Shown here: in pieces, positions 37,736-48,927 of the stretch | Layout of the letters: each line of letters starts with the position of its first letter | How positions within the stretch are numbered: position 1 is the first letter of the stretch | DNA from: an uncultured Roseicyclus sp. | GTDB lineage: Bacteria > Pseudomonadota > Alphaproteobacteria > Rhodobacterales > Rhodobacteraceae | Direction: 5' to 3' | Assembly (NCBI GenBank): GCA_947491935.1 | Contig: CANLLF010000001.1 | Coordinates: 1,207,588 to 1,271,587, forward strand | Length of the DNA stretch: 64,000 bases | Notes under the pieces: generated by a model | The model's input: the letters and a program-made list of their open reading frames with translations, nothing else | Told to the model about the DNA's origin: nothing | Database searches by the model: none | Translations under genes and position numbers: made by a program

Positions 37736-38347
37736 TCAGATCAATCCGTATTCCTTGGCCCGTTGCACGGCCTCTGCCGTGGTCCGGGCCATCAGTTTCT
37801 GACGAGCAGATGTCAGCCGTGCCTTGAAGGCACTTTCGGATATGCCGAGCTTGGCGGCAGCAGCAGCATGGCGGTCCCCCTCCGCGATGCGTTTCAGTGC
37901 ATCGGCCTGCGCCTTGGACAGGCGGGCCGGTGGTTCAGACAGATCGTGCATCCGGTGCACGATCCGGTAGATCAGCTCCATCTCGTCATCGGTGAATTCC
38001 CGATCCGCGCGGCTTGCGCCCGCGATAGTGCGCGAGGACATCGGCCCGATCGAGGCGATCATCCCGTAGCGCAGGCCGTATTCGGCCGATTCATCGAGGA
38101 TCCCGAACGGATCCGGCAGGCCGATCTGGCTCCACCGCCGCGTCCCCGTATGGCTCAGCCCCCAGGCCAGTGTCGGGTCGCGCAATCCGTAGAGCTTGGA
38201 CGTGTAAACCTCCTGCCAGGTATCGGGATATGTATTCACCATGATGAGCGGCGACACGTACCGAATGTGCAGCCCGACGGCGAACCCTGCCGGGGCCGCC
38301 AACGAAAGCTCGTGCAGCAACAAGTCGAGAACCGGCGCTTTCGTCAT
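37736..38347 (-). CDS. LuxR-type transcriptional regulator (autoinducer-binding + HTH)
   Basis: LSKAQADALKRIAEGDRHAAAAAKLGISESAFKARLTSARQKL HTH; start chosen at MTKAPVLD. Confidence 0.85.
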   Translation of the reverse strand: MTKAPVLDLLLHELSLAAPAGFAVGLHIRYVSPLIMVNTYPDTWQEVYTSKLYGLRDPTLAWGLSHTGTRRWSQIGLPDPFGILDESAEYGLRYGMIASIGPMSSRTIAGASRADREFTDDEMELIYRIVHRMHDLSEPPARLSKAQADALKRIAEGDRHAAAAAKLGISESAFKARLTSARQKLMARTTAEAVQRAKEYGLI

Positions 38348-38439
38348 ACGACCCACCAAATAGACATGTCCATTTAGACAGGTTGCCAGAAGGGGGGTCA
38401 AGAATGATCCTGCGGCGACCGAAATCAATGGTGAGACCT

Positions 38440-38622
38440 ATGGACAAAAGGATCGAACCCGATCTTTTTGCGCGTCTCATGAAGATGCCTTCGCAGACGC
38501 GCAATGACCTGTTCGAGTACCTCGGACAAACGCCTGTACCGGCGGAAGATGCCGCACGCCTGATACATAAGGCGGCCAACAAGAGCGACAAGCCGGGCGG
38601 CGATACGCGCGACCGGGGTTAG
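38440..38622 (+). CDS. Small hypothetical protein (60 aa), divergent from the LuxR gene
   Basis: MDKRIEPDLFARLMKMPSQTRNDLFEYLGQTPVPAEDAARLIHKAANKSDKPGGDTRDRG; coding-like composition. Confidence 0.35.
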   Translation: MDKRIEPDLFARLMKMPSQTRNDLFEYLGQTPVPAEDAARLIHKAANKSDKPGGDTRDRG

Positions 38623-38671
38623 GGCTCAACCGTCTGATTAGGGCGGCTTTTCCCGTTTCATGATAATTCCA

Positions 38672-38702
38672 CGAAAAAGCCCCCCGACAGCGTCGGAGGG
38701 CA
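38672..38702 (-). terminator. Rho-independent terminator after rplQ
   Basis: Minus strand CCCTCCGAC-GCT-GTCGGGGGG-CTTTTTCG. Confidence 0.85.
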
Positions 38703-38730
38703 GATATTGTCTCGGACTTTGCGCTGCGGC

Positions 38731-39150
38731 TCAGTCTTCGAGTGTCTCCTCGGCTTCGGCGCGGGCGCGGTCTGCTGCACCCTTTGCATCCACATCGCGA
38801 TCGACGAATTCGATGATCGCCATGGGTGCCATATCGCCATACCGGAAGCCCGCCTTCATGACGCGGACATATCCGCCTTGACGTTCCGCATAACGGGGCC
38901 CCAGCACGTCGAAAAGCTTCGCAACATACTGGTCCTGCTTGAGCTGCGACGCGGCCTGGCGGCGCGCATGCAGATCGCCACGCTTGGCCAGTGTGATGAG
39001 TTTCTCGATGATCGGACGCAGCTCCTTCGCCTTCGGCAGGGTCGTCTTGATCTGTTCATGTTCGATGAGCGAGCCGGACATGTTGGCAAACATCGCCTTG
39101 CGATGTTCATGGGTCCGGTTCAGGCGGCGGTATCCGCGGGCGTGACGCAT
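38731..39150 (-). CDS. rplQ: 50S ribosomal protein L17
   Basis: [24 protein letters not shown]. Confidence 0.98.
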   Translation of the reverse strand: MRHARGYRRLNRTHEHRKAMFANMSGSLIEHEQIKTTLPKAKELRPIIEKLITLAKRGDLHARRQAASQLKQDQYVAKLFDVLGPRYAERQGGYVRVMKAGFRYGDMAPMAIIEFVDRDVDAKGAADRARAEAEETLED

Positions 39151-39315
39151 GTCATTTCTCCAATCAGGTGCCCTCTACGGGCGATTTTGCTTTGTCCGGA
39201 GCCCCATGCGTGTGTGGGGCCCTCTCCTTGGGGCCAGCTTTTGCGAACCCAGTACGTTCCCCGGCATGATCCGGGCATTTGCGCGGGCGAAGATTTCTCC
39301 CCGCCCGCGAGTTCT

Positions 39316-40332
39316 TCAGAAGTTGTCTTCGTACTTCTTGGCCAGTTCTTCGATATTATCGGGCGGCCAATCGACGATATCCATGCCGAGGTGGAGGCCC
39401 ATCCCCGACAGCACTTCCTTGATCTCATTGAGCGACTTGCGGCCGAAGTTCGGCGTGCGCAGCATCTCTGCTTCAGTCTTCTGGATCAGGTCGCCGATAT
39501 AGACGATGTTGTCGTTCTTCAGGCAGTTCGCCGACCGGACGGAAAGCTCCAGCTCATCCACCTTCTTCAGCAGAAGCGGGTTGAATTCCAGATCATCCTC
39601 ATCGTCCTGACGGGTCGCGGACTCAGGCTCGTCGAAGTTCACGAAGATCGACAGCTGGTCCTGGATGATCCGCGCGGCATAGGCCACGGCATCGTCCGGC
39701 GTCAGCGACCCATCGGTCTCCAACTTCAGCGTCAGCTTGTCATAATCCAGCACCTGGCCCTCACGGGTCGGCTGCACGTCATAAGACACTTTCTTGACCG
39801 GCGAATAGATCGCGTCGATCGGCATCAGGCCAATCGGTGCGTCCTCCGGGCGGTTCTTGTCAGCGGCGACATAACCTTTGCCAGTGTTGACCGTCAGCTC
39901 GATATAGAGGTCAGCGCCATCGTCGAGGTGGCACAGAACGTGGTCCTTGTTCAGAACCTCGATGCCTGCGCTTTCCGAGATATCGCCTGCGGTAACGACC
40001 CGCGGCCCCTTGGCCGAGATCGACACGCGCTTGGGCCCCTCGGCTTCCATGCGGATCGCCACGCCCTTGAGGTTCAGGACGATGTCGGTGACGTCTTCGC
40101 GCACACCGGCGACCGACGAGAACTCGTGCAGAACGCCGTCGATCTGCACGGACGTGATCGCCGCGCCCTGCAGCGAGGACATCAGAACACGCCGCAGCGC
40201 GTTGCCAAGCGTCAGGCCGAAGCCCCGCTCCAGCGGCTCCGCGACAACCGTCGCCTTGCGTGCGGGATCGTTGCCCGGCTGAACGACCAGCTGTGTGGGC
40301 TTGATCAGCTCTTGCCAATTTTTGTGGATCAT
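39316..40332 (-). CDS. rpoA: RNA polymerase alpha subunit
   Basis: [31 protein letters not shown]; alpha-[17 protein letters not shown]. Confidence 0.98.
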   Translation of the reverse strand: MIHKNWQELIKPTQLVVQPGNDPARKATVVAEPLERGFGLTLGNALRRVLMSSLQGAAITSVQIDGVLHEFSSVAGVREDVTDIVLNLKGVAIRMEAEGPKRVSISAKGPRVVTAGDISESAGIEVLNKDHVLCHLDDGADLYIELTVNTGKGYVAADKNRPEDAPIGLMPIDAIYSPVKKVSYDVQPTREGQVLDYDKLTLKLETDGSLTPDDAVAYAARIIQDQLSIFVNFDEPESATRQDDEDDLEFNPLLLKKVDELELSVRSANCLKNDNIVYIGDLIQKTEAEMLRTPNFGRKSLNEIKEVLSGMGLHLGMDIVDWPPDNIEELAKKYEDNF

Positions 40333-40440
40333 GCGTCGCCTCCATGCTCGTGTCGGGGGGATCCGTCCCGGACACACTCGAGGTAAAAATGACGGACCCG
40401 GGCCGTGCGAAACGCGCGACCCGGGAAAGAAAGAGCCTGC

Positions 40441-40830
40441 TTAGACGCGGCGGCGTTTGGGCGGGCGGCAGCCGTTATGGGCCATGGGCGTCACGTCGCG
40501 GATCGACGAAATCTGGAAGCCCAGAGCCGCCAGAGCACGAAGCGCGGATTCACGGCCCGAACCGGGGCCCTGAACTTCGACTTCCAGCGTTTTCACGCCG
40601 TGGTCCTGCGCTTTCTTGCCCGCATCTTCCGCGGCCATCTGGGCGGCGAACGGGGTCGATTTGCGGCTGCCCTTGAACCCCATCGTGCCAGCGGACGACC
40701 ACGCGATTGCGTTGCCCTGCACATCGGAGATCAGGATTTTGGTGTTGTTGAACGAGGAATTCACATGAGCAACGCCAGCGGCGATGTTCTTGGAGACCTT
40801 CTTCTTTGCGGGGCGACGATCGCGGGCCAT
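40441..40830 (-). CDS. rpsK: 30S ribosomal protein S11
   Basis: [42 protein letters not shown]. Confidence 0.98.
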   Translation of the reverse strand: MARDRRPAKKKVSKNIAAGVAHVNSSFNNTKILISDVQGNAIAWSSAGTMGFKGSRKSTPFAAQMAAEDAGKKAQDHGVKTLEVEVQGPGSGRESALRALAALGFQISSIRDVTPMAHNGCRPPKRRRV

Positions 40831-40845
40831 ACGCTAAGCCCTCCC

Positions 40846-41214
40846 TTATTTCTTCTTACCGGCAATGGCCTTTGCGGGGCCTTTGCGGGTGCGAGCGTTG
40901 GTGTGGGTGCGCTGGCCGCGAACCGGCAGGTTGCGACGGTGGCGCAGGCCCCGGTAGCAGCCCAGATCCATCAGGCGCTTGATGTTCATCTGCGTCTCAC
41001 GGCGCAGGTCCCCTTCGACGGAATAGTTGCCATCGATATGCTCGCGGATCTGCAGGACTTCGGCGTCCGACAGCTCATTGATGCGGCGGGAGGCGTCGAT
41101 GCCGACGGCTTCGCAGATCGCTGCGGCAGACGTGTGGCCGATCCCGGTGATGTAGGTGAGCGCGATCGGAACGCGCTTGGACGTGGGGAGGTTGACCCCG
41201 GCAATACGTGCCAT
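40846..41214 (-). CDS. rpsM: 30S ribosomal protein S13
   Basis: [26 protein letters not shown]. Confidence 0.98.
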   Translation of the reverse strand: MARIAGVNLPTSKRVPIALTYITGIGHTSAAAICEAVGIDASRRINELSDAEVLQIREHIDGNYSVEGDLRRETQMNIKRLMDLGCYRGLRHRRNLPVRGQRTHTNARTRKGPAKAIAGKKK

Positions 41215-41271
41215 GTGTGGCATATCCTTTTCGTTGCGAGCCCGTGATACCAGGCCCTTTTTTCACAACGT

Positions 41272-41297
41272 AAGCCCGGGCATTTCGTCCCGGGCTT
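41272..41297 (-). terminator. Strong hairpin between the inserted hydrolase gene and rpsM
   Basis: AAGCCCGGG-catttcgt-CCCGGGCTT; no clear U-tract. Confidence 0.45.
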
Positions 41298-41433
41298 GCG
41301 AGGTTGATCCAGGGTTTCAGAATACGTCCGATTCCCATGGAGATGGCGGTACGTATGCCCAACGCTGGCTGACGTCAAGGGGGGCGGCGGGTTGCCCGCA
41401 ATTATTCCGCCAATCGCCTATTTCAAAGGGCGT

Positions 41434-42168
41434 TCAGCGCTGGGGTCCAACGGCGCCACGCCGGATCAAATCGGCGAATTGCACGGGATCCTGAACCGGC
41501 CAGGCATGGCCCAATCCCTCGGCCACATAAGTTCCGCTGTTCGGAAATTCTGCCGCAATCCGGTCCAGCCCGCCCCGGATCAGCATGTGCTCGTTTCTGC
41601 CCGCAGCAATCGTCACCTGTGTTCTGACGCGGTCCAACCCACCCGGCAACTCAAAGTCCACGACCTGATTTGTGCCTTTCCGAAAGGCCTGGGGACGGGT
41701 TTGAGCAGCAGCGTCCATGAATATCGGGCGCTGATCCTCGGGGATCTTCATCATCTCCAGATTGCGCCGCGCAACGCCTGGGCGATGGATCAGCACGGAC
41801 ATCACGCCGGATATGACCTTCATCACCACGCGGTTGCCCATCCCACCGGGATGGATCCCGCTTAGAACGGCGGACTGGAACTGATCCGGGGCCAGCCGCA
41901 GCATGTGCAGCGCGACATAGGCCCCAAGGGACACACCGGCGAGATGTGTGGCCCGCCCATCCAATGTTTCCAAGATACGCGCCGCGCTGGCTTCGAGACT
42001 GTCCCAACGCTCGGCCTGCGCCGTGCCGTGGCCGGGCAAGTCGGGGGTCAGGCACTGAAAGTCCGGCAGGTGGGGAAGCAGCGGCGTCCAGATCTGCCCG
42101 CTCATCGCAACACCGGGCAGAAGGGCGAGGCCGGGCCTCTGATCTGCCTCACCCATCCCGGTCGTCAT
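41434..42168 (-). CDS. Alpha/beta-fold hydrolase
   Basis: LTPDLPGHGTAQ; LAGVSLGAYVALHML; EGLGHAWPVQDP. Confidence 0.85.
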   Translation of the reverse strand: MTTGMGEADQRPGLALLPGVAMSGQIWTPLLPHLPDFQCLTPDLPGHGTAQAERWDSLEASAARILETLDGRATHLAGVSLGAYVALHMLRLAPDQFQSAVLSGIHPGGMGNRVVMKVISGVMSVLIHRPGVARRNLEMMKIPEDQRPIFMDAAAQTRPQAFRKGTNQVVDFELPGGLDRVRTQVTIAAGRNEHMLIRGGLDRIAAEFPNSGTYVAEGLGHAWPVQDPVQFADLIRRGAVGPQR

Positions 42169-42174
42169 GGCATG

Positions 42175-42813
42175 TCAATCCAATACGCTTGCGATCCCGC
42201 CAGCGACCTCATCGATCTCACCCAGGCCGGGGACCCAACGAAGCTGCCCCTTGGCGTGGTAATAGCCCAGAAGCGGCGAGGTCTTCTTGTAGTATTCCAT
42301 CAACCGCGTGCGCAGGCTTTCTTCGTTGTCATCCGCACGCCGTTTGAAATCGGAGGCGCCGCAATTGGTGCATTTGTTGTCCGCCGGGATCGGCTTGGTC
42401 ATATCGTTATAGACCTCACCGCAGGACCCGCAGGTCGACCGCGCGGTGATGCGCTGCACCAGCGCGTCATCGTTCACTTCCATCGCGATCACATGGTCAA
42501 GGCTTTGCCCGACCTCGTCCATCAGATCCGCCAGCGCGTCCGCCTGGGTCAGGGTCCGGGGGAAGCCGTCGAAGATGAACCCACCACCGCCCTGCTCCAG
42601 CTTCTCGCGGATCAGGCCGATGACGATCTCGTCGGTGACGAGTTCACCCTTGGCCATCACGTCGGCCACGACCTTGCCCATCTCGGTGCCGCTGTCCTTG
42701 GCCTCCCGCAGCATGTCACCGGTGGACAGCTGAACCATGCCGCGTCCCTCAACGAGGATACGCGCCTGAGTGCCTTTGCCCGCACCCGGGGGCCCAAGTA
42801 GTATGATGTTCAT
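42175..42813 (-). CDS. adk: Adenylate kinase
   Basis: [43 protein letters not shown]. Confidence 0.97.
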   Translation of the reverse strand: MNIILLGPPGAGKGTQARILVEGRGMVQLSTGDMLREAKDSGTEMGKVVADVMAKGELVTDEIVIGLIREKLEQGGGGFIFDGFPRTLTQADALADLMDEVGQSLDHVIAMEVNDDALVQRITARSTCGSCGEVYNDMTKPIPADNKCTNCGASDFKRRADDNEESLRTRLMEYYKKTSPLLGYYHAKGQLRWVPGLGEIDEVAGGIASVLD

Positions 42814-44180
42814 CGACGCGCTGGTCCCTTCCGCGGTTTCTTGGCGCCACTTTTGCGCCCGCGGAGTTGGGACTTCTCAAGCAGCCCTTCGTATTGGTGC
42901 GCCAACAGATGCGATTGGATCTGCTGCACCGTATCCATGCCCACCGAAACGATGATCAGGATCGAAGTGCCGCCAAAATAGGCAGTAATCGCCAGGTTTG
43001 TCCGCACAATTTCCGGCATGAGACAAACTAGCGCAAGGTAACCGGAGCCCAGAACAAGGATGCGCCGCACCACGTATTCCAGGTATTCCGCCGTCCGTGC
43101 GCCGGGGCGAATACCGGGGATGAAACCGTTCTGGTTCTTCAGATTGTCGGCCACGTCTTCCACTTTGAACGAGACGTTCAGGGTGTAGAAATACGTGAAG
43201 AAGATGATCATCGACGCGAAGAACAACAGGTAGAGCGGCTGGCCGGGCCCGAAGTTGGCCAGAATCCAGCCCATGACCGGGCCACTGCCCTCCGCCCCGC
43301 CGAACGTCGTCAGCGTGGTGGGCAGGAGCAGCAGGGACGAGGCGAAGATCGCCGGGATCACACCGGCCGGGTTCACCTTGATCGGAAGGTGGCTCGACCC
43401 GCCATCATAAACCTTCATGCCAACCTGGCGGCGCGGATACTGGATGTGGATCTTCCGCAGACTGCGTTCCATGAACACAACGAAGAAGAGTGTCGCGATC
43501 AGCATCGCGATCACGCCCAGGATCGCAGGCGTCGTCAGCGCGCCCGAGCGGCCCGTCTCGAAGAACTGCGCCAGAGCGGCCGGGATCTCGGCGATGATGC
43601 CGACGAAGATGATCAGCGAGATGCCGTTGCCGATGCCGCGATTGGTGATCTGCTCCCCCAGCCACATCAGGAACATCGTGCCGCCGACCAGCGTGATCAC
43701 GCAGGCGATGCGGAAGAACCAGCCGGGATCGGTCGCCAGACCACCCGATTCCATACTGACCGCAAGACCGTAAGCCTGCGCCGTCGCCAGAAGCACGGTG
43801 CCGTAGCGGGTATATTGGTTGATCTTCTTGCGGCCCTGTTCGCCCTCTTTCTTCAGCTGCTCAAGCGCCGGCACCATGGCCGTCATGAGCTGCACGATGA
43901 TTGAGGCCGAAATGTAGGGCATGATCCCAAGGGCAAAGACACCCATCCGGCTCAGCGCGCCGCCGGTAAACATGTTGAGCACACCGCCGAGACCTGCGGC
44001 GGCCTGATCGAAGAAGGCCTGAAGCTCCACCGGGTCGATTCCGGGCACCGGAATATATGTCCCAATCCGGTAGATGATCAGAAGGCCAAGCGTGAACCAG
44101 ATCCGTTGGCGCAGTTCGGTTGCTTTACCGAATGCACTCCAGCTCATGTTGGAGGCCATTTGCTCCGCTGCTGATGCCAT
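42810..44180 (-). CDS. secY: Preprotein translocase subunit SecY
   Basis: [32 protein letters not shown]. Confidence 0.98.
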   Translation of the reverse strand: MASAAEQMASNMSWSAFGKATELRQRIWFTLGLLIIYRIGTYIPVPGIDPVELQAFFDQAAAGLGGVLNMFTGGALSRMGVFALGIMPYISASIIVQLMTAMVPALEQLKKEGEQGRKKINQYTRYGTVLLATAQAYGLAVSMESGGLATDPGWFFRIACVITLVGGTMFLMWLGEQITNRGIGNGISLIIFVGIIAEIPAALAQFFETGRSGALTTPAILGVIAMLIATLFFVVFMERSLRKIHIQYPRRQVGMKVYDGGSSHLPIKVNPAGVIPAIFASSLLLLPTTLTTFGGAEGSGPVMGWILANFGPGQPLYLLFFASMIIFFTYFYTLNVSFKVEDVADNLKNQNGFIPGIRPGARTAEYLEYVVRRILVLGSGYLALVCLMPEIVRTNLAITAYFGGTSILIIVSVGMDTVQQIQSHLLAHQYEGLLEKSQLRGRKSGAKKPRKGPARR

Positions 44181-44313
44181 GCCGTCTCTCTTATGCGCTA
44201 AAGCCGCTGGACCCCGGGGCGGGATCAAGCGGCGCAAGAAAACCTTGAGATAGGATGTAGGCGGAGAGGTCCCCGCCCACAAGCGTCACGGGGCTGAAAC
44301 CCCCGTGAGTGGG

Positions 44314-44787
44314 TTACTCCGCCGCAGCAGGGGCTGCCACGGTGAGCGAACCGCCCGCCTTCTCAACGGCCTCGACGGCCGCTTTCGACGCGCCGGTGAC
44401 CGAAATCTTCAGCTTGCCCGAAACCTCGCCCTTGGCCAGAACCCGCACACCATCCAGCTTGCGACGCACCAGGCCGGAGGCGATCATCGCATCTTCGGTG
44501 ATCTCGGCTTTGCCGTCGAGCTTGCCCGCGTCGATGAACTTCTGGATCAGGCCCAGGTTCACAACGGCGAATTCCTTGCGGTTGGGCTTGTTGAAGCCAC
44601 GCTTCGGCAGACGCTGGTAGAGGGGCATCTGGCCGCCTTCATACCCGTTGATCGCCACACCCGAGCGGGATTTCTGGCCCTTGATACCACGGCCACCCAT
44701 TTTACCGGTGCCGGAACCGGGACCACGGCCAACGCGCTTGCGCTTCTTGGTGGCACCGGGATTGTCGTGCAATTCATGCAGTTTCAT
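44314..44787 (-). CDS. rplO: 50S ribosomal protein L15
   Basis: [43 protein letters not shown]. Confidence 0.98.
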   Translation of the reverse strand: MKLHELHDNPGATKKRKRVGRGPGSGTGKMGGRGIKGQKSRSGVAINGYEGGQMPLYQRLPKRGFNKPNRKEFAVVNLGLIQKFIDAGKLDGKAEITEDAMIASGLVRRKLDGVRVLAKGEVSGKLKISVTGASKAAVEAVEKAGGSLTVAAPAAAE

Positions 44788-44916
44788 ATCGCTTCTCCTT
44801 ATCGCCGGACGCGCCCCCCGAAGCGAATTGGGACGGACACGGCATACCAAATGGAATATGGTCCCATCGGACCACCGGCCGCGTTTAAACAGGCGGGCGT
44901 TGCATTGCAAGCCCCG

Positions 44917-45621
44917 TCAGGCGCGCGGCTCGCCGCCATCCCCGCGCGATGAGGTGAAGAGGGGGTTCGGATCGGGCAGGACCGCCACCGCAACCTTGCG
45001 CACCAGATCGATGTTGAGATGCGCAACCAGCGCCGTCTTCAGCGCCGGCCGCCTGTCGAACAGCTTGGTCAGATCCTCGAACCGCCAGGCCAGGGCCTGC
45101 CCGCCCGGTTCCAGTTCAACCGTGGCGGAGGCCGGGTTTCCCGTGACGAACGCGATCTCCCCCACGAAGGTATCGGGGCCGATCACCGCGTCCGCGCCAT
45201 GTTTGATGATCCGCGCATGTCCGTGATGGAGGAAAAACAGCCGCTCAACCGGTTCCGCGTCCATCGTCAGGGTCTGCTCCCCCTCGATCCGGGTGGCAAG
45301 CCTCAGGAAGCGCCGGAACTGGCCGGGCGACATCATCGGAAACTGCCGATAGATCGCGGAATCCTCGGCGCTCATGGAGAATGTCGTCCGCTCGTAGATC
45401 ACGACGCCGATCATCACGAGGTTCACGAGCGCCAGGGCCCCATTGGTGATCAGCGCGTCCCAAAGCGGCATCCCGGCGACAATGAAGTAATAGACGAGGT
45501 AGAGCATGCTGGCCGCAAGCATCAAAAGGCGCAGCCACAATTCATCGCGCGCCATGAAGCCAAAAAGATCAAAGACAAATGCCGCGTAGACGAGGACGCC
45601 GACGCCCAACCCCAATATCAT
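44917..45621 (-). CDS. Popeye-like membrane protein with cyclic-nucleotide-binding-type domain
   Basis: Three predicted N-terminal TM helices; LFFLHHGHARIIKHG...GPDTFVGEIAFVTGNPASATVEL cNMP-binding-fold pattern. Confidence 0.65.
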   Translation of the reverse strand: MILGLGVGVLVYAAFVFDLFGFMARDELWLRLLMLAASMLYLVYYFIVAGMPLWDALITNGALALVNLVMIGVVIYERTTFSMSAEDSAIYRQFPMMSPGQFRRFLRLATRIEGEQTLTMDAEPVERLFFLHHGHARIIKHGADAVIGPDTFVGEIAFVTGNPASATVELEPGGQALAWRFEDLTKLFDRRPALKTALVAHLNIDLVRKVAVAVLPDPNPLFTSSRGDGGEPRA

Positions 45622-45700
45622 GATCTCGCACCCCTTTTGATCGCGCGATGCTGCGGGCGGGGTCGTGAGCTGTCAATGAAAGAGCGGCGCGGGGGCGGCC

Positions 45701-46462
45701 CTATCCGTACCAGGCGCCCTGCCGCACGTCCGACACATCCCCCACCATTTCGGCAAAGGCCTCGGGGTCCTGCGTGCCGTTATCCCGCCCGCGATAATGG
45801 TAGGGGTAGACCACCGATGGCGCAAAGGCGCGCACGGCATCCGCCGCCGCCTCGGCATCCATCGTGAAGGGCAGGTTCATGCACACGAAGGCCAGATCGA
45901 TGCCCTCCAACGCACGCATCTCCGGCACGTCCTCGGTATCGCCCGAGATGTAGATCCGGTAGCCGCCCAGATCGAGGACATAGCCGTTGTCGCGGCCCTC
46001 CGGGTGGAAATTCAGCCGCCCTTCGGTGGTGTTATAGGCCGGGATCGCGGTGATGCCGACGCCGCTCCACTCGGTCGCGTCGCCATTGGCCAGGGCCTCG
46101 GGCGCCATCGCGGCGGCCATATCGGCAACGGCCGGATTGGTGATCAGATGCGGATCCGCCTCCATCAGCGCCGCCAGCGTGCCCGCATCGTAATGGTCGC
46201 CGTGTTCGTGGGTGATCAGGATCAGATCGGCCGGCGGCAGATCGGCATAGCTCTCCGGCGCCCCCACCGGATCGACATAGATCACGCCGGCCGGCGTCTC
46301 CAACACCACCGACGCGTGGGAAATCGGGTGCACGGTAACGGGGCCCGCAGGCGTGTCGAACAGATCCCCACCATGGCCATCGGCACGGAGGCGATACGGC
46401 AGGACCGTTGTTCCCGCGACGGCGGCGGCAAATGTCATCAAGGCGGTGCGGCGGGTTTGCAT
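45701..46462 (-). CDS. MBL-fold metal-dependent hydrolase, Tat-type signal
   Basis: MQTRRTALMTFAAAVAG; LITHEHGDHYDAGTL; YISGDTEDVPEM; YPYHYRG. Confidence 0.85.
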   Translation of the reverse strand: MQTRRTALMTFAAAVAGTTVLPYRLRADGHGGDLFDTPAGPVTVHPISHASVVLETPAGVIYVDPVGAPESYADLPPADLILITHEHGDHYDAGTLAALMEADPHLITNPAVADMAAAMAPEALANGDATEWSGVGITAIPAYNTTEGRLNFHPEGRDNGYVLDLGGYRIYISGDTEDVPEMRALEGIDLAFVCMNLPFTMDAEAAADAVRAFAPSVVYPYHYRGRDNGTQDPEAFAEMVGDVSDVRQGAWYG

Positions 46463-46516
46463 GGGGTGGCTCCCTTGGAAAATCGTTCGTATTAAGACCT
46501 AGCGCGCCTCGCGGGA

Positions 46517-46963
46517 TCAGCCAGCCCTCGGTTGGGGCGGCAGAAACGTCTCAGCCGCCAGCAGGTCATCAATCGACGTATAGTCAAGCGACAGCGCGGC
46601 CAAAGCCTCTTTCTCCTCACGAAACACCTCAACCTCGATCCCTTCGGCCATCTCGGCCAGGATCTGGTACATCCGCCCCAGGCCATAAATCGTCTCGTTC
46701 GGCGAATAGATCACGGTGTGGGTCTTGACGATGGCACCCGGCGCCTGCTCGTTCACTTGCCGCAGGATTGTGCGGACAAGGTTATGGTTGATATCGAATT
46801 CCGTAATGCCGGAATGGTCGATCAGTTCCGGCCGCCCGGGGCGGTAATGCGCATCGGTCAGGTATCGGATGAAGTTTTGCTCGAATTGCTCAAAGTTGAT
46901 CATCCCATGCCAGCGGGCATACAGCAGATCCCGTTCCAGGCAGGTGGAAAACTCGATAGGCAT
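46517..46963 (-). CDS. Conserved-looking hypothetical protein (148 aa)
   Basis: MPIEFSTCLERDLLYARWHGMINFEQFEQNFIRYLTD..., clean ORF with coding composition. Confidence 0.6.
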   Translation of the reverse strand: MPIEFSTCLERDLLYARWHGMINFEQFEQNFIRYLTDAHYRPGRPELIDHSGITEFDINHNLVRTILRQVNEQAPGAIVKTHTVIYSPNETIYGLGRMYQILAEMAEGIEVEVFREEKEALAALSLDYTSIDDLLAAETFLPPQPRAG

Positions 46964-47056
46964 GGGGCGGGCACGGGTCCAGGTGGGCAGTTTGTTGTAT
47001 CATAGGGCCAAGATCCGCCGGGGCGAAAACTTTGGCGTCCCGCCCCCACAAACGCA

Positions 47057-47084
47057 AATGCCCCGACCACGCGGGCCGGGGCAT
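47057..47084 (-). terminator. Terminator-like hairpin downstream of rpmD
   Basis: AATGCCCCG ... CGGGGCATT, followed on minus strand by TTTGCGTTTG. Confidence 0.6.
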
Positions 47085-47113
47085 TCGTGAAATCCATTCT
47101 CGAAAAAGCGGCG

Positions 47114-47302
47114 TTAACCGCGCTCTTCGACGATCTCCACCAGATGCGGGATCTTGTTGATCATGCCGCGGACAGAAGGCGTATCCTCAAGCTCGCGGGT
47201 CTTGTGCATCTTGTTCAGGCCCAGACCGATCAGCGTTGCGCGCTGTTCCTGGGGGCGGCGGATGGGCGAACCCACCTGTTTGACGACGATGGTTTTTGCC
47301 AT
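47114..47302 (-). CDS. rpmD: 50S ribosomal protein L30
   Basis: [32 protein letters not shown]. Confidence 0.97.
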   Translation of the reverse strand: MAKTIVVKQVGSPIRRPQEQRATLIGLGLNKMHKTRELEDTPSVRGMINKIPHLVEIVEERG

Positions 47303-47307
47303 TTTCC

Positions 47308-47895
47308 TCAGGCCTCCTCGGACACGGGCGCTTGGTCGCCATCGACCTGCGGCGCGTCATCACGCTTGGGCAGGATATCGGCGACTTTCTTGCCACGACG
47401 CGACGCCACCTGACGGGGGCTCTGCATCTTGCTCAGGCCGTCCATCGTGGCGCGGATCATGTTGTAGGGGTTCTGCGAGCCGGTCGACTTGGCAACGATG
47501 TCCTTGATGCCGAGCATCTCGAAAATCGCACGCATCGGGCCACCTGCGATGATCCCGGTGCCTTCCGGCGCCGTGCGCATCACAACCTTGCCGGCGCCGT
47601 GGCAGCCCTGCACGTCGTGGTGCAGCGTGCGGCCCTCTTTCAGGGGCACACGGATCATCTGGCGCTTCGCCTGCTCGGTGGCCTTGCGGATACCCTCGGG
47701 CACCTCTTTGGCCTTACCCTTGCCGAAGCCCACGCGGCCGCGCTGGTCGCCCACAACCACGAGGGCTGCAAACCCAAAGCGCTTACCGCCCTTGACGGTC
47801 TTCGACACGCGGTTGATCGCAACCAGGCGATCCGCGAATTCAGGGCTCTCGTCGCGATCCTGGCGGCGTCCCCGGCGTTCGTTACGTTCTGCCAT
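47308..47895 (-). CDS. rpsE: 30S ribosomal protein S5
   Basis: [26 protein letters not shown]. Confidence 0.98.
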   Translation of the reverse strand: MAERNERRGRRQDRDESPEFADRLVAINRVSKTVKGGKRFGFAALVVVGDQRGRVGFGKGKAKEVPEGIRKATEQAKRQMIRVPLKEGRTLHHDVQGCHGAGKVVMRTAPEGTGIIAGGPMRAIFEMLGIKDIVAKSTGSQNPYNMIRATMDGLSKMQSPRQVASRRGKKVADILPKRDDAPQVDGDQAPVSEEA

Positions 47896-48008
47896 ATGGC
47901 ATTTCCTTATCTCAGAGACGCTGTCGCGCCGTTAAATCCGATCACAGTGAGCGCCGTGGCGCCCCTTGATCATCGAGGGCGCCCCGGTGGGAGCGCCCTT
48001 CCAATCGT

Positions 48009-48368
48009 TCAGAACTTCAGGCCACCTTCACGCGCGGCGTCGGCCAGGGCCTTCACACGCCCGTGGAACAGGAAGCCGCCCCGATCGAAATAGCATTCCT
48101 CGATCCCGGCCTTCTTCGCCCGCTCGGCAATCGCAGCGCCGACCTTGGCAGATGCCTCGACGTTGTTCTTGCCAACCACGCCGAGCGACGATTCCAGCGA
48201 CGAGGCCGAAGCCAGCGTCACACCATTCTCGTCGTCGATCAGTTGGACGGAGATGTTCTTGTTGGACCGATGCACCGACAGACGCGCACGCCCGTTGGCC
48301 ATCTTCCGCATTTTGTTCCGGTTGCGCAGGCGGCGCTTCTGGAACAAGTCTCTTTTGCTCATAGCCAT
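48009..48368 (-). CDS. rplR: 50S ribosomal protein L18
   Basis: [19 protein letters not shown]...[26 protein letters not shown]. Confidence 0.98.
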   Translation of the reverse strand: MAMSKRDLFQKRRLRNRNKMRKMANGRARLSVHRSNKNISVQLIDDENGVTLASASSLESSLGVVGKNNVEASAKVGAAIAERAKKAGIEECYFDRGGFLFHGRVKALADAAREGGLKF

Positions 48369-48381
48369 GTTTCAGCCACCC

Positions 48382-48915
48382 TTACTTTTTCTTGCCTTCC
48401 TTGCGGAAGATATACTCGCCCTTATAGCGGATGCCCTTGCCCTTATAGGGCTCCGGCGCGCGCCACTCGCGAATGTTCGCTGCAACCTGTCCGACCAGTT
48501 GCTGGTCGTTGCCCTCGATCACCACTTCGGTGTTCTTCGGGCAGGTGACGGTCACACCATCGGGAACGGTGAAATCGACATCGTGCGAATACCCGAGCGA
48601 CAGCTTCAGGACATTGCCCTGCATCTGCGCACGATAGCCAACGCCGGAGATCTCAAGCTCTTTCTTGAAACCGTCGGTGACGCCGGTGACGAGGTTCTGC
48701 ACCATGGTGCGGGACATGCCCCACTGCTGACGCGCGCGCTTGGACTTGCCGCGCGGCTCAACAGACACCTGGTTGTCGGCGACCGAAAGGGTCACATCGT
48801 CGGTTGCGGTGAAGGCGCGGGCGCCTTTCGGCCCCTTTACCTGGATGGTCTGACCCGACACGGAGGCTTCGACACCCCCGGGCAGCTCGACCGGTCTTTT
48901 ACCAATACGAGACAT
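48382..48915 (-). CDS. rplF: 50S ribosomal protein L6
   Basis: [19 protein letters not shown]...[15 protein letters not shown]. Confidence 0.98.
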   Translation of the reverse strand: MSRIGKRPVELPGGVEASVSGQTIQVKGPKGARAFTATDDVTLSVADNQVSVEPRGKSKRARQQWGMSRTMVQNLVTGVTDGFKKELEISGVGYRAQMQGNVLKLSLGYSHDVDFTVPDGVTVTCPKNTEVVIEGNDQQLVGQVAANIREWRAPEPYKGKGIRYKGEYIFRKEGKKK

Positions 48916-48927
48916 TGCCGGATCTCC

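Noticed and set aside
35473-40386. 552- and 559-aa plus-strand ORFs opposite rarA and rplQ/rpoA
   Set aside because: Antisense to well-identified genes; no recognisable motifs.
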